The position numbers and the translations under genes were made by a program. This document shows positions 26,796 to 36,319 of a stretch of 64,000 nt of DNA, in pieces. The notes under the pieces were generated by a model. That model did not search any database, had not been told where the DNA came from, and saw nothing but the letters and a program-made list of their open reading frames with translations. Numbering within the stretch: position 1 is the first letter of the stretch; every line of letters begins with the position of its first letter. The stretch is from Adhaeribacter radiodurans (GTDB lineage: Bacteria > Bacteroidota > Bacteroidia > Cytophagales > Hymenobacteraceae): positions 5,828,001 to 5,892,000 of the forward strand of contig NZ_CP055153.1 in assembly GCF_014075995.1 (NCBI RefSeq), in the 5' to 3' direction.

Positions 26796-27233
26796 TTAAT
26801 TATTTAGTTTATACCATTCCGGCGTTTTAAGCAAAGGCCGGCGACCTTCGTTTTTAGGTGCGTAATTTTTAGCTAAATAGTCTAATATAACCGGTTCGTC
26901 TTTACCTAAATCCCACAGACCTTGGGTTTGTTGCATCCACCGGATAGTAGCGAGCCATCCTTCGCGAGTAGCCCGCTTTTCGGTAATCAGCTTGGGCGAA
27001 TGACACCGAACACAAGTAGTACTTATTATTGCAAAGCCGGGAGCTAAAACTAAACCGGTTTTAGTGTCCAGGCTATCTTTTACTGTTTCCGTACGACTTA
27101 TAGAACCGTTAAGGGGCATTAATTCTTGCTCCCTGGAATGGCTGGTTGTAACACTAGATAAAGTTATAAGTAAAGCTGCTGCCCAAAATAGAGCTAGTTT
27201 CGGTTTAAGCCTTTGATAATTTATTTCTTTCAT
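26796..27233 (-). CDS. Monohaem cytochrome c, SorB-like subunit of sulfite dehydrogenase
   Basis: The 145-residue protein has a signal peptide or anchor (LALFWAAALLITLSSVTTSHS) and one haem site, CVRCH (CxxCH), with surrounding IISTTCVRCHSPKLITEKRATREGW. A likely distal Met is present in WLATIRWMQQT. It follows the Moco sulfite oxidase gene by 49 bases on the same strand. In SorAB-type sulfite dehydrogenases the c-type cytochrome subunit takes the electrons from the molybdenum centre. The role is therefore supported by haem motif and neighbour together. It acts in the periplasm. Confidence 0.82.
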   Translation of the reverse strand: MKEINYQRLKPKLALFWAAALLITLSSVTTSHSREQELMPLNGSISRTETVKDSLDTKTGLVLAPGFAIISTTCVRCHSPKLITEKRATREGWLATIRWMQQTQGLWDLGKDEPVILDYLAKNYAPKNEGRRPLLKTPEWYKLNN

Positions 27234-27282
27234 ATTTATTCCTTCTCTTTCCTATCCTGTTTTACTGCCTGCATCTAAATGC

Positions 27283-28569
27283 TTAAATAATTTGAACAGC
27301 AATACGATGGCAGGCATTATTTAAATAGCCACCCGGGTTCCAGGCGGGTACCAACATGGGCTGCATTTTATCTTTACTATCGGTAGCACGAGCCCAAACT
27401 TCGTAGTACCCTTTATCCGGAAAATCTATTTGAGCAGTCCAATGTTGCCAACAATTGCGGTTACGCGGTTCTTTTAAACTACATTTTTGCCAGGTAGCCC
27501 CAAAATCAATAGAAACATGCATTTCCTTCACTTGCAAATCACCTACCCAAGCATGACCGCGCACTTCTAAAGGTTTTCCGGCAATTACTTGCGCTCCGGT
27601 TTTAGGGTAAGTAATTAACGATTTTACCGGCATGGCTTCAATTATCCGGAAATGCTCGTTATCCTCCGGTATTTTAGCGCCGGGCGCAATCGGGTGAATA
27701 GGTAAGCGGTAATCATGGCCATTCATTTTAGCGCCGTCGTGTACTTTATTGCGGATAGAAATACGGGTTAACCATTTACCGCTGGTAGAAGCCGGCCAGC
27801 CGCCAAATAGTACCCGCAACGGATAGCCGTGCACGACCGGAATATCTTTTCCGTTCATAGCCCAGGCAATTAAAGCTTCGTCTTCTAAGGCTTTACGCAT
27901 GGGTACTCCCCGCGAAATAGGCACTTCACCGGGCTTACCGCTCAGGTGGGTATCCTTTCCGTAATAACCAATATACACGGCATCGTCTTTTATACCAGCC
28001 GCTTCTAAAACATCGCGCAAGCGTACTCCTGTCCACTCGCAGCAACCCACGCCTCCGGTAGTCCATTGATTTCCTCTGCCGGCTGGGCTAAACTCCGAAC
28101 GACCATTGCCCGCGCATTCGTGCACCAGTTGGTAAGTATAATGCTTGAATTTCTTTTTCAGGTCTTCCAGGGTAAATACAGTTTTCTTTTTCACCGATTC
28201 CCCGTCTATGGTTAGAGTCCAGGATTTTACGTCGATATTAGTGGGCTCCAAACCGTTATTCCGAATAAATAATTTATCCGCCGGCGTAATAGCATCGTCG
28301 AGTAGGTGCGGCGGCGTTTCAGCATTTAAAGGCTTATCGCTTAATAGTATTAAATCCGGATGTTTGCCAGCGGGTAAGGGCGATTTATCAGGCAAAAATT
28401 CCGGAGAGACCTTTCTTTCAGTCGCTAGCGCCTTCTGCTTTCCTAACATTCCCCAACCCAGGGATAATGCCGCTACCTGCGCCGATTTAAAAATAAACTT
28501 TCGCCGGTTAAGACTTTGGCTTAGCTTTAACTGCTCTATCTGGCTTTGATTATTTTCTTCAGTATTCAT
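27283..28569 (-). CDS. Molybdopterin sulfite dehydrogenase/oxidase, SorA-like
   Basis: The 428-residue protein belongs to the sulfite oxidase family and oxidises sulfite to sulfate. A twin-arginine signal (NRRKFIFKSAQVAALSLGW) directs the folded Moco enzyme to the periplasm. The Moco domain holds the molybdenum-ligand Cys in HECAGNGRS (Cys152) and the further family motifs GGVGCCEWTGVRLRDVL and HGYPLRVLFGGWPA. The C-terminal Ig-like dimerisation domain includes VRGHAWVGD and NCWQHW. I start at the ATG 28569; an upstream TTG at 28602 adds an unlikely extension. The partner is the cytochrome downstream. An MsrP-like catalytic subunit is less likely, as that protein is shorter and lacks this C-terminal domain. 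Confidence 0.9.
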   Translation of the reverse strand: MNTEENNQSQIEQLKLSQSLNRRKFIFKSAQVAALSLGWGMLGKQKALATERKVSPEFLPDKSPLPAGKHPDLILLSDKPLNAETPPHLLDDAITPADKLFIRNNGLEPTNIDVKSWTLTIDGESVKKKTVFTLEDLKKKFKHYTYQLVHECAGNGRSEFSPAGRGNQWTTGGVGCCEWTGVRLRDVLEAAGIKDDAVYIGYYGKDTHLSGKPGEVPISRGVPMRKALEDEALIAWAMNGKDIPVVHGYPLRVLFGGWPASTSGKWLTRISIRNKVHDGAKMNGHDYRLPIHPIAPGAKIPEDNEHFRIIEAMPVKSLITYPKTGAQVIAGKPLEVRGHAWVGDLQVKEMHVSIDFGATWQKCSLKEPRNRNCWQHWTAQIDFPDKGYYEVWARATDSKDKMQPMLVPAWNPGGYLNNACHRIAVQII

Positions 28570-28940
28570 AATTAGAATAAAAATATTATTGCTGTAAAAC
28601 AAGGAAAATTAACTATTCCCGTTTAGTAAACGGAATTACTTTTCCTTTGGTAGTAAACCGGCAATTTATATAGATCTACCCTATCTTTTTCTAAAATTCA
28701 CCATCGTTTCTGACTACTAAATCATTATTTTTTTTACGAAGACAAATCTATCCAGGCTTAAATATTTGAAATTACTTGAGTTAATCACTATTTTTAAACT
28801 TTACTCACTTTATGCTATGCGTAAATAAATACACTTTTGTGTAAATTTGTTTCCCATCCAATCCCGAAGAACTATCAGCTACAATACTAATTTATTTATC
28901 TTCAGCCCACTTTTAAATTTTTAATTATTCCAACGCTTTT
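28570..28940. other. Divergent intergenic region
   Basis: AT-rich spacer between the sorA-like gene and the M16 genes. TAAATTTG at 28842-28849 is a possible -7 box for the M16 operon, 92 bases before its start codon. No gene is seen. Confidence 0.4.
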
Positions 28941-30260
28941 ATGAAAAGAAAATTTATTACCTGTCTGTTGCTTTGCACAGCTTTTTTGGCGCAGGCGCAA
29001 AGCAATAAGATTAACTTTACTGAATATACCTTAGATAATGGTTTGCACGTAATTCTGCAACCCGATAAATCAACCCCTATTGTGGCTGTATCGGTAATGT
29101 ACCACGTAGGTTCTAAAAACGAACAATCGAACCGTACCGGGTTTGCCCATTTTTTTGAACACTTAATGTTTGAGGGTTCCGAAAATATTAAACGCGGAGA
29201 GTATGCCAACTTAGTACAAACCGCAGGAGGATCTTTTAACGCGAATACCACCCAGGACCGCACGTATTACTACGAAGTATTACCTTCTAATCAGTTGGCT
29301 CTGGGCTTATGGTTGGAATCGGAGCGGATGCGGAGCGCCAAAATTGACGAGGCTGGCGTGGAAACCCAGCGTAACGTAATTAAAGAAGAAAAAAAAGAAC
29401 GCATTGATAACCAGCCTTACGGCACCATTCTGGAGAAAACCTTTGCCAATGCGTTTTCGGAACATCCGTATCGTTGGGTTCCTATTGGCTCCGCCCAATA
29501 CATTGATCAGGCCTCGCTGAGTGAGTTCATTGATTTTTACAAAACTTTTTACGTGCCCAATAATGCTACCCTAAGTATTGCCGGCGATATAGATATTAAC
29601 CAGGCCAAAGAGTTAATTCAAAAATACTTCTCCCCCATCCCCAAAGGCACAAAAGAAATTCCGCGGTTAACTGTAAAAGAACAACCTAAAACCCAGGAAG
29701 TACGCGAGATTGTATTTGATAATGTTCAGTTGCCAGCCGTAGTACAAGCCTACCATATTCCGGAACAAACCAACCCGGATTACTACGCTATTACCATGCT
29801 CACCAACTTGCTTACTGGTGGCGAAAGCTCCCGCCTGAATAAAGCATTAGTTGACCAACAGCAAAAAGCCGTGTACGTGGGTGCGTTTCCGATGCAGCTC
29901 GAAGACCCAGGTTTATTTCTGGCATTTGCCGTAGCTAACGCTGGGGTAAACATTGATGAAGTAGAAAGAAGCATGGATGCCGAAATAGAACGTGTAAAGA
30001 AAGAACAAATTAGCGAAGAGGAGTTTCAGAAGCTGCGTAACCAAATAGAAAACACTTTTGTGCAGAAAAACTTTACGGCCGCCGGCCGGGCGGAGCAATT
30101 AGCCAATTACTACCTGTTCTACAAGGATACCAATTTGATTAATACCGAGCTGCAAAACTTTTTAAAAGTAACCAAAGAAGATCTGGCTCGTGTAGCGAAC
30201 CAATATTTTACCCGCGAGAATCGGGTGGTATTGCACTATTTACCAAAATCAAATAATTAA
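28941..30260 (+). CDS. M16 zinc peptidase, catalytic subunit
   Basis: The 439-residue protein has a signal peptide (ITCLLLCTAFLAQA) and the inverted zinc motif HFFEH (His70 to His74, HxxEH), preceded by VGSKNEQSNRTGFA. The next acidic ligand is probably in IKEEKKE (about 145-151). The size matches half of a processing-peptidase clamshell, so it needs a partner subunit. That partner is the next gene, 81 bases downstream, which lacks the zinc motif. Such pairs act in the periplasm on small peptides. Transcription is probably joint. Confidence 0.92.
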   Translation: MKRKFITCLLLCTAFLAQAQSNKINFTEYTLDNGLHVILQPDKSTPIVAVSVMYHVGSKNEQSNRTGFAHFFEHLMFEGSENIKRGEYANLVQTAGGSFNANTTQDRTYYYEVLPSNQLALGLWLESERMRSAKIDEAGVETQRNVIKEEKKERIDNQPYGTILEKTFANAFSEHPYRWVPIGSAQYIDQASLSEFIDFYKTFYVPNNATLSIAGDIDINQAKELIQKYFSPIPKGTKEIPRLTVKEQPKTQEVREIVFDNVQLPAVVQAYHIPEQTNPDYYAITMLTNLLTGGESSRLNKALVDQQQKAVYVGAFPMQLEDPGLFLAFAVANAGVNIDEVERSMDAEIERVKKEQISEEEFQKLRNQIENTFVQKNFTAAGRAEQLANYYLFYKDTNLINTELQNFLKVTKEDLARVANQYFTRENRVVLHYLPKSNN

Positions 30261-30341
30261 TTTTTAGCAAAAGTATTTGGCTCTTCTTAGCCTTCTTGTT
30301 CTTCTGCCAGGAGAGCCTTCTCATTACTCAATTAAATAAAA

Positions 30342-32408
30342 ATGAAACGCATATTTTTCGGTTTACTTCTTTCTGTATTTTTTTCATCGGCGTTACAAGC
30401 GCAAAATCAAACCCCGCCTCCTCCCGGTCCGGCTCCCAGCATCCAAATAGGGCAAGCCGAATCGTTTCAACTTAAAAATGGTTTAAAAGTTTTTGTAGTC
30501 GAAAATCATAAACTACCGGTCGTTTCTCTATCGCTGGTGTTAGATAATGATCCTATTGTACAAGGCGATAAAAACGGCTACGTAGATATTGCCGGCACTA
30601 TGCTGCGTACCGGTACCAAAACCCGCAGCAAAGAAAAACTCGATGAAGAAATTGACTACATTGGAGCTAGTTTAGCTCCTTCGGCCAACGGTTTGGCGGC
30701 TTCATCTTTAAAGAAACACTTGAATAAATTAATGGAATTGGCCTCGGATGTAGTGCTCAACCCTAACTTTAAACAAGAAGAACTGGATAAAATTAAAAAA
30801 CAGACCTTATCTGGTTTAGCAGATTCTAAAGCAAACCCTAATATAATCCAAGGTTTGGTGCGTAGCTCTTTGCTGTATGGCAAAGATCATCCGTTTGGTG
30901 AGGTTCCTTCCGAGCAATCGATTAATAATATTACTTTAGCCGATGTTCAGGGATATTATAATACTTACTACAAACCCAATGTAGGTTATTTAGCCATTGT
31001 GGGCGACATTTCGGTGAAAGAAGCTAAATCTTTGGTAAAGAAATATTTTGGTTCCTGGAAAAAAGGCGAAATTAAACGCAGCACTTTACCTACTCCAACT
31101 CCGGCTGCGGGAACGCGCGTGGCCATTGTCGATAGACCAGCAGCCGTGCAAAGCGTTATTTCGGTAGCGAATACAGCTAATTTAAAACCAGGCTCGGAAG
31201 ATGCAGTTACCAGCCGCGTTCTAAATAATCTATTGGGCGGTAGTTTCTCGCGTTTAACTCAGAACCTGCGCGAAAAACACGGCTATACGTACGGTGCTTA
31301 TTCCGATTTATCCCCTAGTAAATACATTGGCGAATTTTCGGCGAGTACCAACGTGCGCAATGCCGTAACCGATAGTGCCGTACAGGAGATTTTGTTTGAA
31401 TTGAACCGTTTGCGTACCGAAAAGGCCAGTGCCGAGGAAGTACAAAAAACCAAGAATATTGTAACCGGTGAATTTGCCCGCTCTCTGGAAGTCCCTAATA
31501 CGGTAGCTTTATTTGCGATTAATACGGCCCGTTACAATTTGCCTAAAGATTATTACCGCGATTACCTCAAAAAGGTAGCAGCCGTAACTCCCGAAGCCAT
31601 TCAGCAGGTAGCTCAAAAATATATTACCCCCGACCAGACAGTTATTTTGGTAGTTGGTAACGCCGACCAGATAGAAGACCGCATTAAACGCTTTGACAAA
31701 GATGGAACCCTAGAATATTATTCACCTTTGGGCGAAAAGGCCGAGCGTACTACTCTGGCATTGCCCGCTGGAGCTACCGCAGATAAAGTGTTAGATGCCT
31801 ACGTGCAAGCCTTAGGCGGTCGCGCCAATCTGGATAAAGTAAAAGACATGACTATTAAAAGCACCATTACTTCTACGGGGGCAAATTTAACTTATACACA
31901 ATACTTTAAAGGTCCGGATAAAATGGTGCAAATTATTAAAGTAGGGGATCTGGAAATTCAGAGAACCATTATTAATGGTAACAAAGGCAAAGTTATAAGT
32001 CAGAACAGTACGAAAGTAATGAGCCCGGAAGAAGTACAGGAGCAAAAAATACAATACGGCCTGAACAACTTTTTGCGGTATAATGCTTTAGGTGTAAAGA
32101 AAAACTTATCTACTTTGGAGCGAATCAATGGTCGTCGGGCCTATCGCTTAGAATTATCATTACCGAGCGGTCAGCACCTTCTTCAGTATTATGATTTAGA
32201 AACTGGTTTAAAGATGCGCGAAATTGTGGTTACCGCTACCGATTTAGGCAACGCCACCCAGGTAACCGAAGTAACCGATTACCGCGATGTAAATGGCATA
32301 AAATTCCCGTACTTAACCCAATTGCACGCCGGCAACCAACTTATCAGTACCACGGTGCAAAGCGTAGAAGTTAACAAGAACCTGAAAGACGATTTATTTA
32401 AACTGTAG
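30342..32408 (+). CDS. M16 peptidase-like non-catalytic subunit with C-terminal LolA-like extension
   Basis: The 688-residue protein has a signal peptide (FGLLLSVFFSSALQA), a Pro-rich stretch (TPPPPGPAPS) and an M16 fold at about 30-460. The region that should hold HxxEH reads GYVDIAGTMLRTGT, so zinc cannot be bound there. The Arg/Tyr substrate-binding motif typical of the second half is present (FSRLTQNLREKHGYTYGAYS). The last 220 residues (DAYVQALGGRANLDKVKDMTIKS onward) look like a lipoprotein-carrier, LolA/LolB-type beta domain. The arrangement fits a heterodimer with the upstream peptidase. The extra domain may bind a lipidated or hydrophobic ligand (inference). Confidence 0.85.
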   Translation: MKRIFFGLLLSVFFSSALQAQNQTPPPPGPAPSIQIGQAESFQLKNGLKVFVVENHKLPVVSLSLVLDNDPIVQGDKNGYVDIAGTMLRTGTKTRSKEKLDEEIDYIGASLAPSANGLAASSLKKHLNKLMELASDVVLNPNFKQEELDKIKKQTLSGLADSKANPNIIQGLVRSSLLYGKDHPFGEVPSEQSINNITLADVQGYYNTYYKPNVGYLAIVGDISVKEAKSLVKKYFGSWKKGEIKRSTLPTPTPAAGTRVAIVDRPAAVQSVISVANTANLKPGSEDAVTSRVLNNLLGGSFSRLTQNLREKHGYTYGAYSDLSPSKYIGEFSASTNVRNAVTDSAVQEILFELNRLRTEKASAEEVQKTKNIVTGEFARSLEVPNTVALFAINTARYNLPKDYYRDYLKKVAAVTPEAIQQVAQKYITPDQTVILVVGNADQIEDRIKRFDKDGTLEYYSPLGEKAERTTLALPAGATADKVLDAYVQALGGRANLDKVKDMTIKSTITSTGANLTYTQYFKGPDKMVQIIKVGDLEIQRTIINGNKGKVISQNSTKVMSPEEVQEQKIQYGLNNFLRYNALGVKKNLSTLERINGRRAYRLELSLPSGQHLLQYYDLETGLKMREIVVTATDLGNATQVTEVTDYRDVNGIKFPYLTQLHAGNQLISTTVQSVEVNKNLKDDLFKL

Positions 32409-32427
32409 TTTTTTAGTTTTCTTGAAG

Positions 32428-32470
32428 AACAAAAAAAGGAGTCGATGTAAAATTGACTCCTTTTTTTGTT
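32428..32470. terminator. Bidirectional terminator
   Basis: A perfect 16-bp stem, AACAAAAAAAGGAGTC (32428-32443) and complement (32455-32470), with A/T tracts on both sides. It ends the M16 operon and, on the other strand, the DUF72 gene. Confidence 0.88.
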
Positions 32471-32534
32471 TATCTAATGCAGCAGATTTAATACCAACCA
32501 ATACTCACACTTTTAAAATCTGATTGCTTTTTAT

Positions 32535-33452
32535 TCAGTCAAAAAGAGAGCCCTGTACTGGTTGCGGAATGGGTTTAGCGCCTTCGGCTGGTACGCCGCT
32601 CGCCGCAGCCAATTTCTCCAACATATACCGGATTAATTTAGGCGAATGAATAATTTCTTCGTAGTGCACAAAAAAGTACAGAGTTTGCAAGCCTTGTTCC
32701 ATCCAGGTAGTTAATTGTTCTATCCAGGTATCGGCGCGGGCATAATCAGTAGCAGTATGCAAATACCCATTAAAACGAATAAAAGCCGTAGCGGTAGTCA
32801 GGCGTTGGTGCAGCACATTGCGGCGCCCAGCCACATCCGTAATAACTGTACTTACTTCGCAAGCTTCTAATAAAGCGCCTAATTCCGCAAACGCCACCTG
32901 GTCGGTAAACCACGCCGGATGGCGTAACTCCACCGCCAATGGAACTTCCCGCGGCAAACCAGTTAAAAACTTATCTAATACCTCAAATTGATTTGGTCCA
33001 AAATTAGGTGGCAGTTGCAAAAACGATACTCCCAGATTTTCTTTAAAGTTCAGTAAAGCGGTACAAAAAGCTTCTGTGGCACTTTCTACGCCTTGTAGTT
33101 CCTGCTCGTGGCTAATTTGTTTGGGCCATTTGGGACAAAACTTAAACTCCGGGGTAACAGCATTGCACCACTTAGCTACGGTAGCTTCGTCGGGTATACG
33201 GTAATGAGTAGTGTTTAATTCAATCGTATTAAATTGTTGGCTGTAGTAAGGCAGAAAATCTTTGGCCGATAATCCGGCCGGATAGTAGGTTCCCAACCAA
33301 GATTTATTCGCCCAGGTAGGACAGCCTAAATAAATTTTCGGTTTTAGGTAAGTAGCATGGGTTAGTTGCGCCAATAAGGTTGGAGTAGCCGGAGAAGCAG
33401 GTGGTAATTCGAAATTTACTATTTCAGGGTGCGATACTTTACCAAAATCCAT
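32535..33452 (-). CDS. DUF72 (YecE-like) TIM-barrel protein
   Basis: The 305-residue protein carries the DUF72 pattern: IYLGCPTWANKSWLGTYYP (about residues 40-58), FNTIELNTTHYRIP, FKFCPKWPKQISH, LQLPPNFGP, LAVELRHPAWF and YFFVHYEE. The fold is a TIM barrel; the reaction is not known with confidence. The N-terminal 38 residues before the barrel are an extension on the usual family start, but the only plausible start is the ATG at 33452. Convergent with the M16 genes. Confidence 0.9.
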   Translation of the reverse strand: MDFGKVSHPEIVNFELPPASPATPTLLAQLTHATYLKPKIYLGCPTWANKSWLGTYYPAGLSAKDFLPYYSQQFNTIELNTTHYRIPDEATVAKWCNAVTPEFKFCPKWPKQISHEQELQGVESATEAFCTALLNFKENLGVSFLQLPPNFGPNQFEVLDKFLTGLPREVPLAVELRHPAWFTDQVAFAELGALLEACEVSTVITDVAGRRNVLHQRLTTATAFIRFNGYLHTATDYARADTWIEQLTTWMEQGLQTLYFFVHYEEIIHSPKLIRYMLEKLAAASGVPAEGAKPIPQPVQGSLFD

Positions 33453-33765
33453 AGATTTATAACTGAAAGCGGCCGATAAAATCTGGCGTTATCACCAGAC
33501 AAATTCTTCATTTATAAAATAAATTTACTTTTTTTACAAGAATACTAATAGTACGTTTAAGATTACTTCTTAGGCGCTATTTACCTTAAAAAAGCTTCTA
33601 AATAGCTCTTATCTAATAAAAATACTGGATTTAAACCCGTACAATGCGCTATCTAAAAAGTGCCGTATCTACCACGTCCCTTTTCACAAAGCCACGCAAA
33701 AGGGCTATAATGTAGTTTTTATAAAATTTTATTCTATCTTTGTTTTTACACCAATTAATGAAGAC
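33453..33765 (+). promoter_or_regulatory. Divergent spacer with a -7 box for rlpA
   Basis: TATCTTTG at 33735-33742 matches TAnnTTTG and lies 23 bases before the rlpA start. No gene lies in the 313-base spacer. Confidence 0.5.
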
Positions 33766-34473
33766 ATGATGTTAAACAAACTACCTTATGTATTCAGCCT
33801 TCTTATTATCGTTTTTTGTGGCCTGACGAGCGAGGGATTTGCTCAAAAAAAAGGTTCATCCGTTACGGGTTCTGCCACCTGGTACGGCTCTCAACATCAA
33901 GGCAGAAAAACCAGCAGCGGGGAAAGATTTAATAAAAATGAAATGACCGCCGCCCATAATACTCTCCCCTTCGGCACCAAAGTAAAAGTTACCAATATAG
34001 CCAACAATGAAAGCGTTGTGGTGCGTATAAACGATCGGGGTGGTTTCTGGAGAAGAGGCCATATCATTGATTTATCAGAAGCTGCTGCCCGCCGGATAAA
34101 TGTAACGGGTACCAGTAAGGTAAGAGTTCAGGTATTAAATAATGAAGAGGCTACTGATTTAATGGCCTTAGATGATACTGAAGAAAAAGAATTACTTACT
34201 CCCATTGCAAGTCCTCTTCTTACAAATTATTACTTTGTTATACAAACCGGTTCTTTTGCCGATCCGGATAAGGCTAAGTTGCACTCCAATAAAATCAAAA
34301 ACTTTACTCAACAGCTACCCACTATCATGAACGAAGATACCGTAAATGGTAAAAAAGTACACCGGGTAGTAACAGGAAAATTTACCAATCGCTCGGAAGC
34401 CGAAGAAGTGAAAGCGCAATTAGAAAAGAACGGTATCTCGGGCATGGTTAAACAAATAAGCGCCGGCTCTTAG
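33766..34473 (+). CDS. rlpA: RlpA-like septal lytic transglycosylase with SPOR domain
   Basis: The 235-residue protein has a signal peptide (LPYVFSLLIIVFCGLTSEGFAQ), a double-psi beta-barrel at about 30-125 (GSATWYGSQHQGRKTSSGERF, AAHNTLPFGTKVKVTN, VRINDRGGFW) and a C-terminal SPOR domain at about 150-230 (YYFVIQTGSFADPDKAKLHSNKI). RlpA cleaves glycan strands that lack stem peptides, and SPOR targets it to the division septum. The lipobox of E. coli RlpA is absent, so it is probably soluble in the periplasm. Two tandem ATGs occur (33766 and 33769); either can serve. Confidence 0.9.
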   Translation: MMLNKLPYVFSLLIIVFCGLTSEGFAQKKGSSVTGSATWYGSQHQGRKTSSGERFNKNEMTAAHNTLPFGTKVKVTNIANNESVVVRINDRGGFWRRGHIIDLSEAAARRINVTGTSKVRVQVLNNEEATDLMALDDTEEKELLTPIASPLLTNYYFVIQTGSFADPDKAKLHSNKIKNFTQQLPTIMNEDTVNGKKVHRVVTGKFTNRSEAEEVKAQLEKNGISGMVKQISAGS

Positions 34474-34564
34474 TTTACATCCGCCAATAAAAGGCATTTC
34501 CCTTATTTAATATTTTATTTCTGGTTAAGTTCCGTGCGGCTATTCAATCTTACTAAATTTCTAT

Positions 34565-34595
34565 TTACCTGATCTTTGAACGGATCAGGTAATTT
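34565..34595 (+). terminator. Probable terminator after rlpA
   Basis: A 10-bp stem, TTACCTGATC (34565-34574) and GATCAGGTAA (34583-34592), is followed by TTT only. It lies 92 bases after the stop codon, so it is a weak candidate. Confidence 0.5.
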
Positions 34596-34925
34596 GCTTA
34601 TGTAAAGGCGGGTATTCGTCAGCGAGCTGGGACAATTAAATAACACTACCATCCGGATTTACTAAAAGAATCAAGGATGAATACTTGCGTCATATTTTTG
34701 GAAAGTACAATACGATATCCGAGAATGTAATTTCTGCTATTTCTGGCAATTGTGAATTACTAATTCAGGTAGTTTTTTCCTGAGTAATGCGCCGCCTTAT
34801 CTATCTTACGGAGCAAGGTTTTTATAAGCTTATCAAATACTCTCTCTTCTTCCCGGTTGAAAATAAAAAAGCTTACCTTTGCACTCCTTTGTAACCAAAT
34901 TTGCCTTGCTCCGGAATAAACACCC
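34596..34925 (+). promoter_or_regulatory. Spacer with a -7 box before the CDF gene
   Basis: TACCTTTG (34874-34881) matches TAnnTTTG and is 45 bases before the start codon. The nearest upstream TTG (34857-34859) is too close for a standard -33 element. No gene is seen in the spacer. Confidence 0.45.
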
Positions 34926-35822
34926 ATGACCCAACCGCGTACCACTTCTGCTCATCCCGTCGAAAAAGGTTTACGATCTACCTTGTTGGGTATTATAGCT
35001 AATCTGGGCATGGTAGCTATAAAAGCCTTAGCAGGTTATTTTGGGAATTCGTACGCGCTTATTGCCGATGCCATTGAATCGGCTTCAGATGTGTTTACTT
35101 CATTTATTGTTTGGATTGGTTTGCAAGCGGCTTCTAAAAAACCAGATTCTAACCATCCGTACGGCCACGGTAAAGCCGAACCCTTAACAGCTATTGTAGT
35201 AGCTTTATCTTTAATTGCAGCGGCTATTTTTATTGCCATCCAAAGCGTGGAACATATTCTTACGCCCCACGTTACGCCGGAACCCTTTACCTTAATTATT
35301 TTAGTAATTATTGTTTTAGTAAAGGAAGGCATGTACCGTTATACCAACCGGGTAGGCTCCGAAATAGAAAGTGCGGCGGTAAAAGCGGATGCCTGGCACC
35401 ACCGCTCCGATGCTATTACTTCTTTAACGGCTGCTATTGGTATTGCTATTGCTTTAATCGGGGGGCCAGGCTACGAAAGCGCCGATGATTGGGCGGCTCT
35501 TATTGCCTCAGCGATAATTGTTATAAATGCGTATCGCATTTTTATGCCGGCTTTTACCGAAATCATGGATGCGGCACCTCCTTCTGAGTTTGCGAACGAA
35601 GTGCGCCTTATTGCGGCTAAAGTTCCTCAAGTACAAGGCTTAGATAAATGTTTAGTTCGTAAAATGGGCTTCGAGTATTTCGTGGATTTACATATTATTG
35701 TAGATGGCGATTTATCGGTACGTGAAGGACACGATATTGCCCACGCGGTAAAAGCCGAAGTTATGCGCCAGAAACCTTCGGTGTACGATGTACTCATTCA
35801 CGTAGAACCTACCCAGCCCTAA
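34926..35822 (+). CDS. Cation diffusion facilitator (FieF/CzcD-type) transporter
   Basis: The 298-residue protein has six predicted transmembrane spans and a cytoplasmic C-terminal domain (about 215-298). It exchanges divalent metal for protons across the inner membrane. The transport site in span 2 is E51-S-A-S-D55 (ExxxD rather than the HxxxD or DxxxD of zinc transporters), and in span 5 it is HHRSD. The loop motif HPYGHGK and a final HVEPTQP, typical of the C-terminal metal site, are present. The Glu for His/Asp change makes the metal preference uncertain (Zn, Fe or Mn). It stands alone. Confidence 0.9.
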   Translation: MTQPRTTSAHPVEKGLRSTLLGIIANLGMVAIKALAGYFGNSYALIADAIESASDVFTSFIVWIGLQAASKKPDSNHPYGHGKAEPLTAIVVALSLIAAAIFIAIQSVEHILTPHVTPEPFTLIILVIIVLVKEGMYRYTNRVGSEIESAAVKADAWHHRSDAITSLTAAIGIAIALIGGPGYESADDWAALIASAIIVINAYRIFMPAFTEIMDAAPPSEFANEVRLIAAKVPQVQGLDKCLVRKMGFEYFVDLHIIVDGDLSVREGHDIAHAVKAEVMRQKPSVYDVLIHVEPTQP

Positions 35823-36319
35823 ATATTTTTTTCAAACCTACCTTATTTCTAGTACTTTATCCGTTAGCTATTTAGCTACTTGGATTCCTCTAATTCTTAC
35901 CTCATAGCCCAGGCATAGCTTATTTTCAACCTAAGCTTTTTATATTAAACGGAAGAAATAAATTCCTTGCTTTAAGGTTACTCTACGTTGGCTAACCTGG
36001 TGGCAAATAGTAAATAGTGTTTCGATCTTGAATTACAATAAGCACTAATAATTGCTTTTACTAAACTTACCTAACAGGAATAAAAAAGATAACCAGAAAG
36101 CATTTTACTTCTTTGTAAATCAACAAGATAAAGTACATTAAGTAAAATCATTACAGACTTTTTTCTTCCTTGGTGCAGTGATTACACTTTTAATTTAGTA
36201 TTAACCAGAATTATTTTTATTACTGTTTTCTAGTAAAGGTCTTGGTGTTGACTAAGAGGGAAGCAGTTTTATTTTATTAATAGTAACAAGGCACTACTAT
36301 CTCTAAATTTTACTAAATT
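35823..36319. other. AT-rich intergenic region, no gene seen
   Basis: The 497-base spacer lies between two rightward genes. I find no hairpin with a T-run directly after the CDF gene, no open frame and no clear promoter box pair. Confidence 0.45.
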
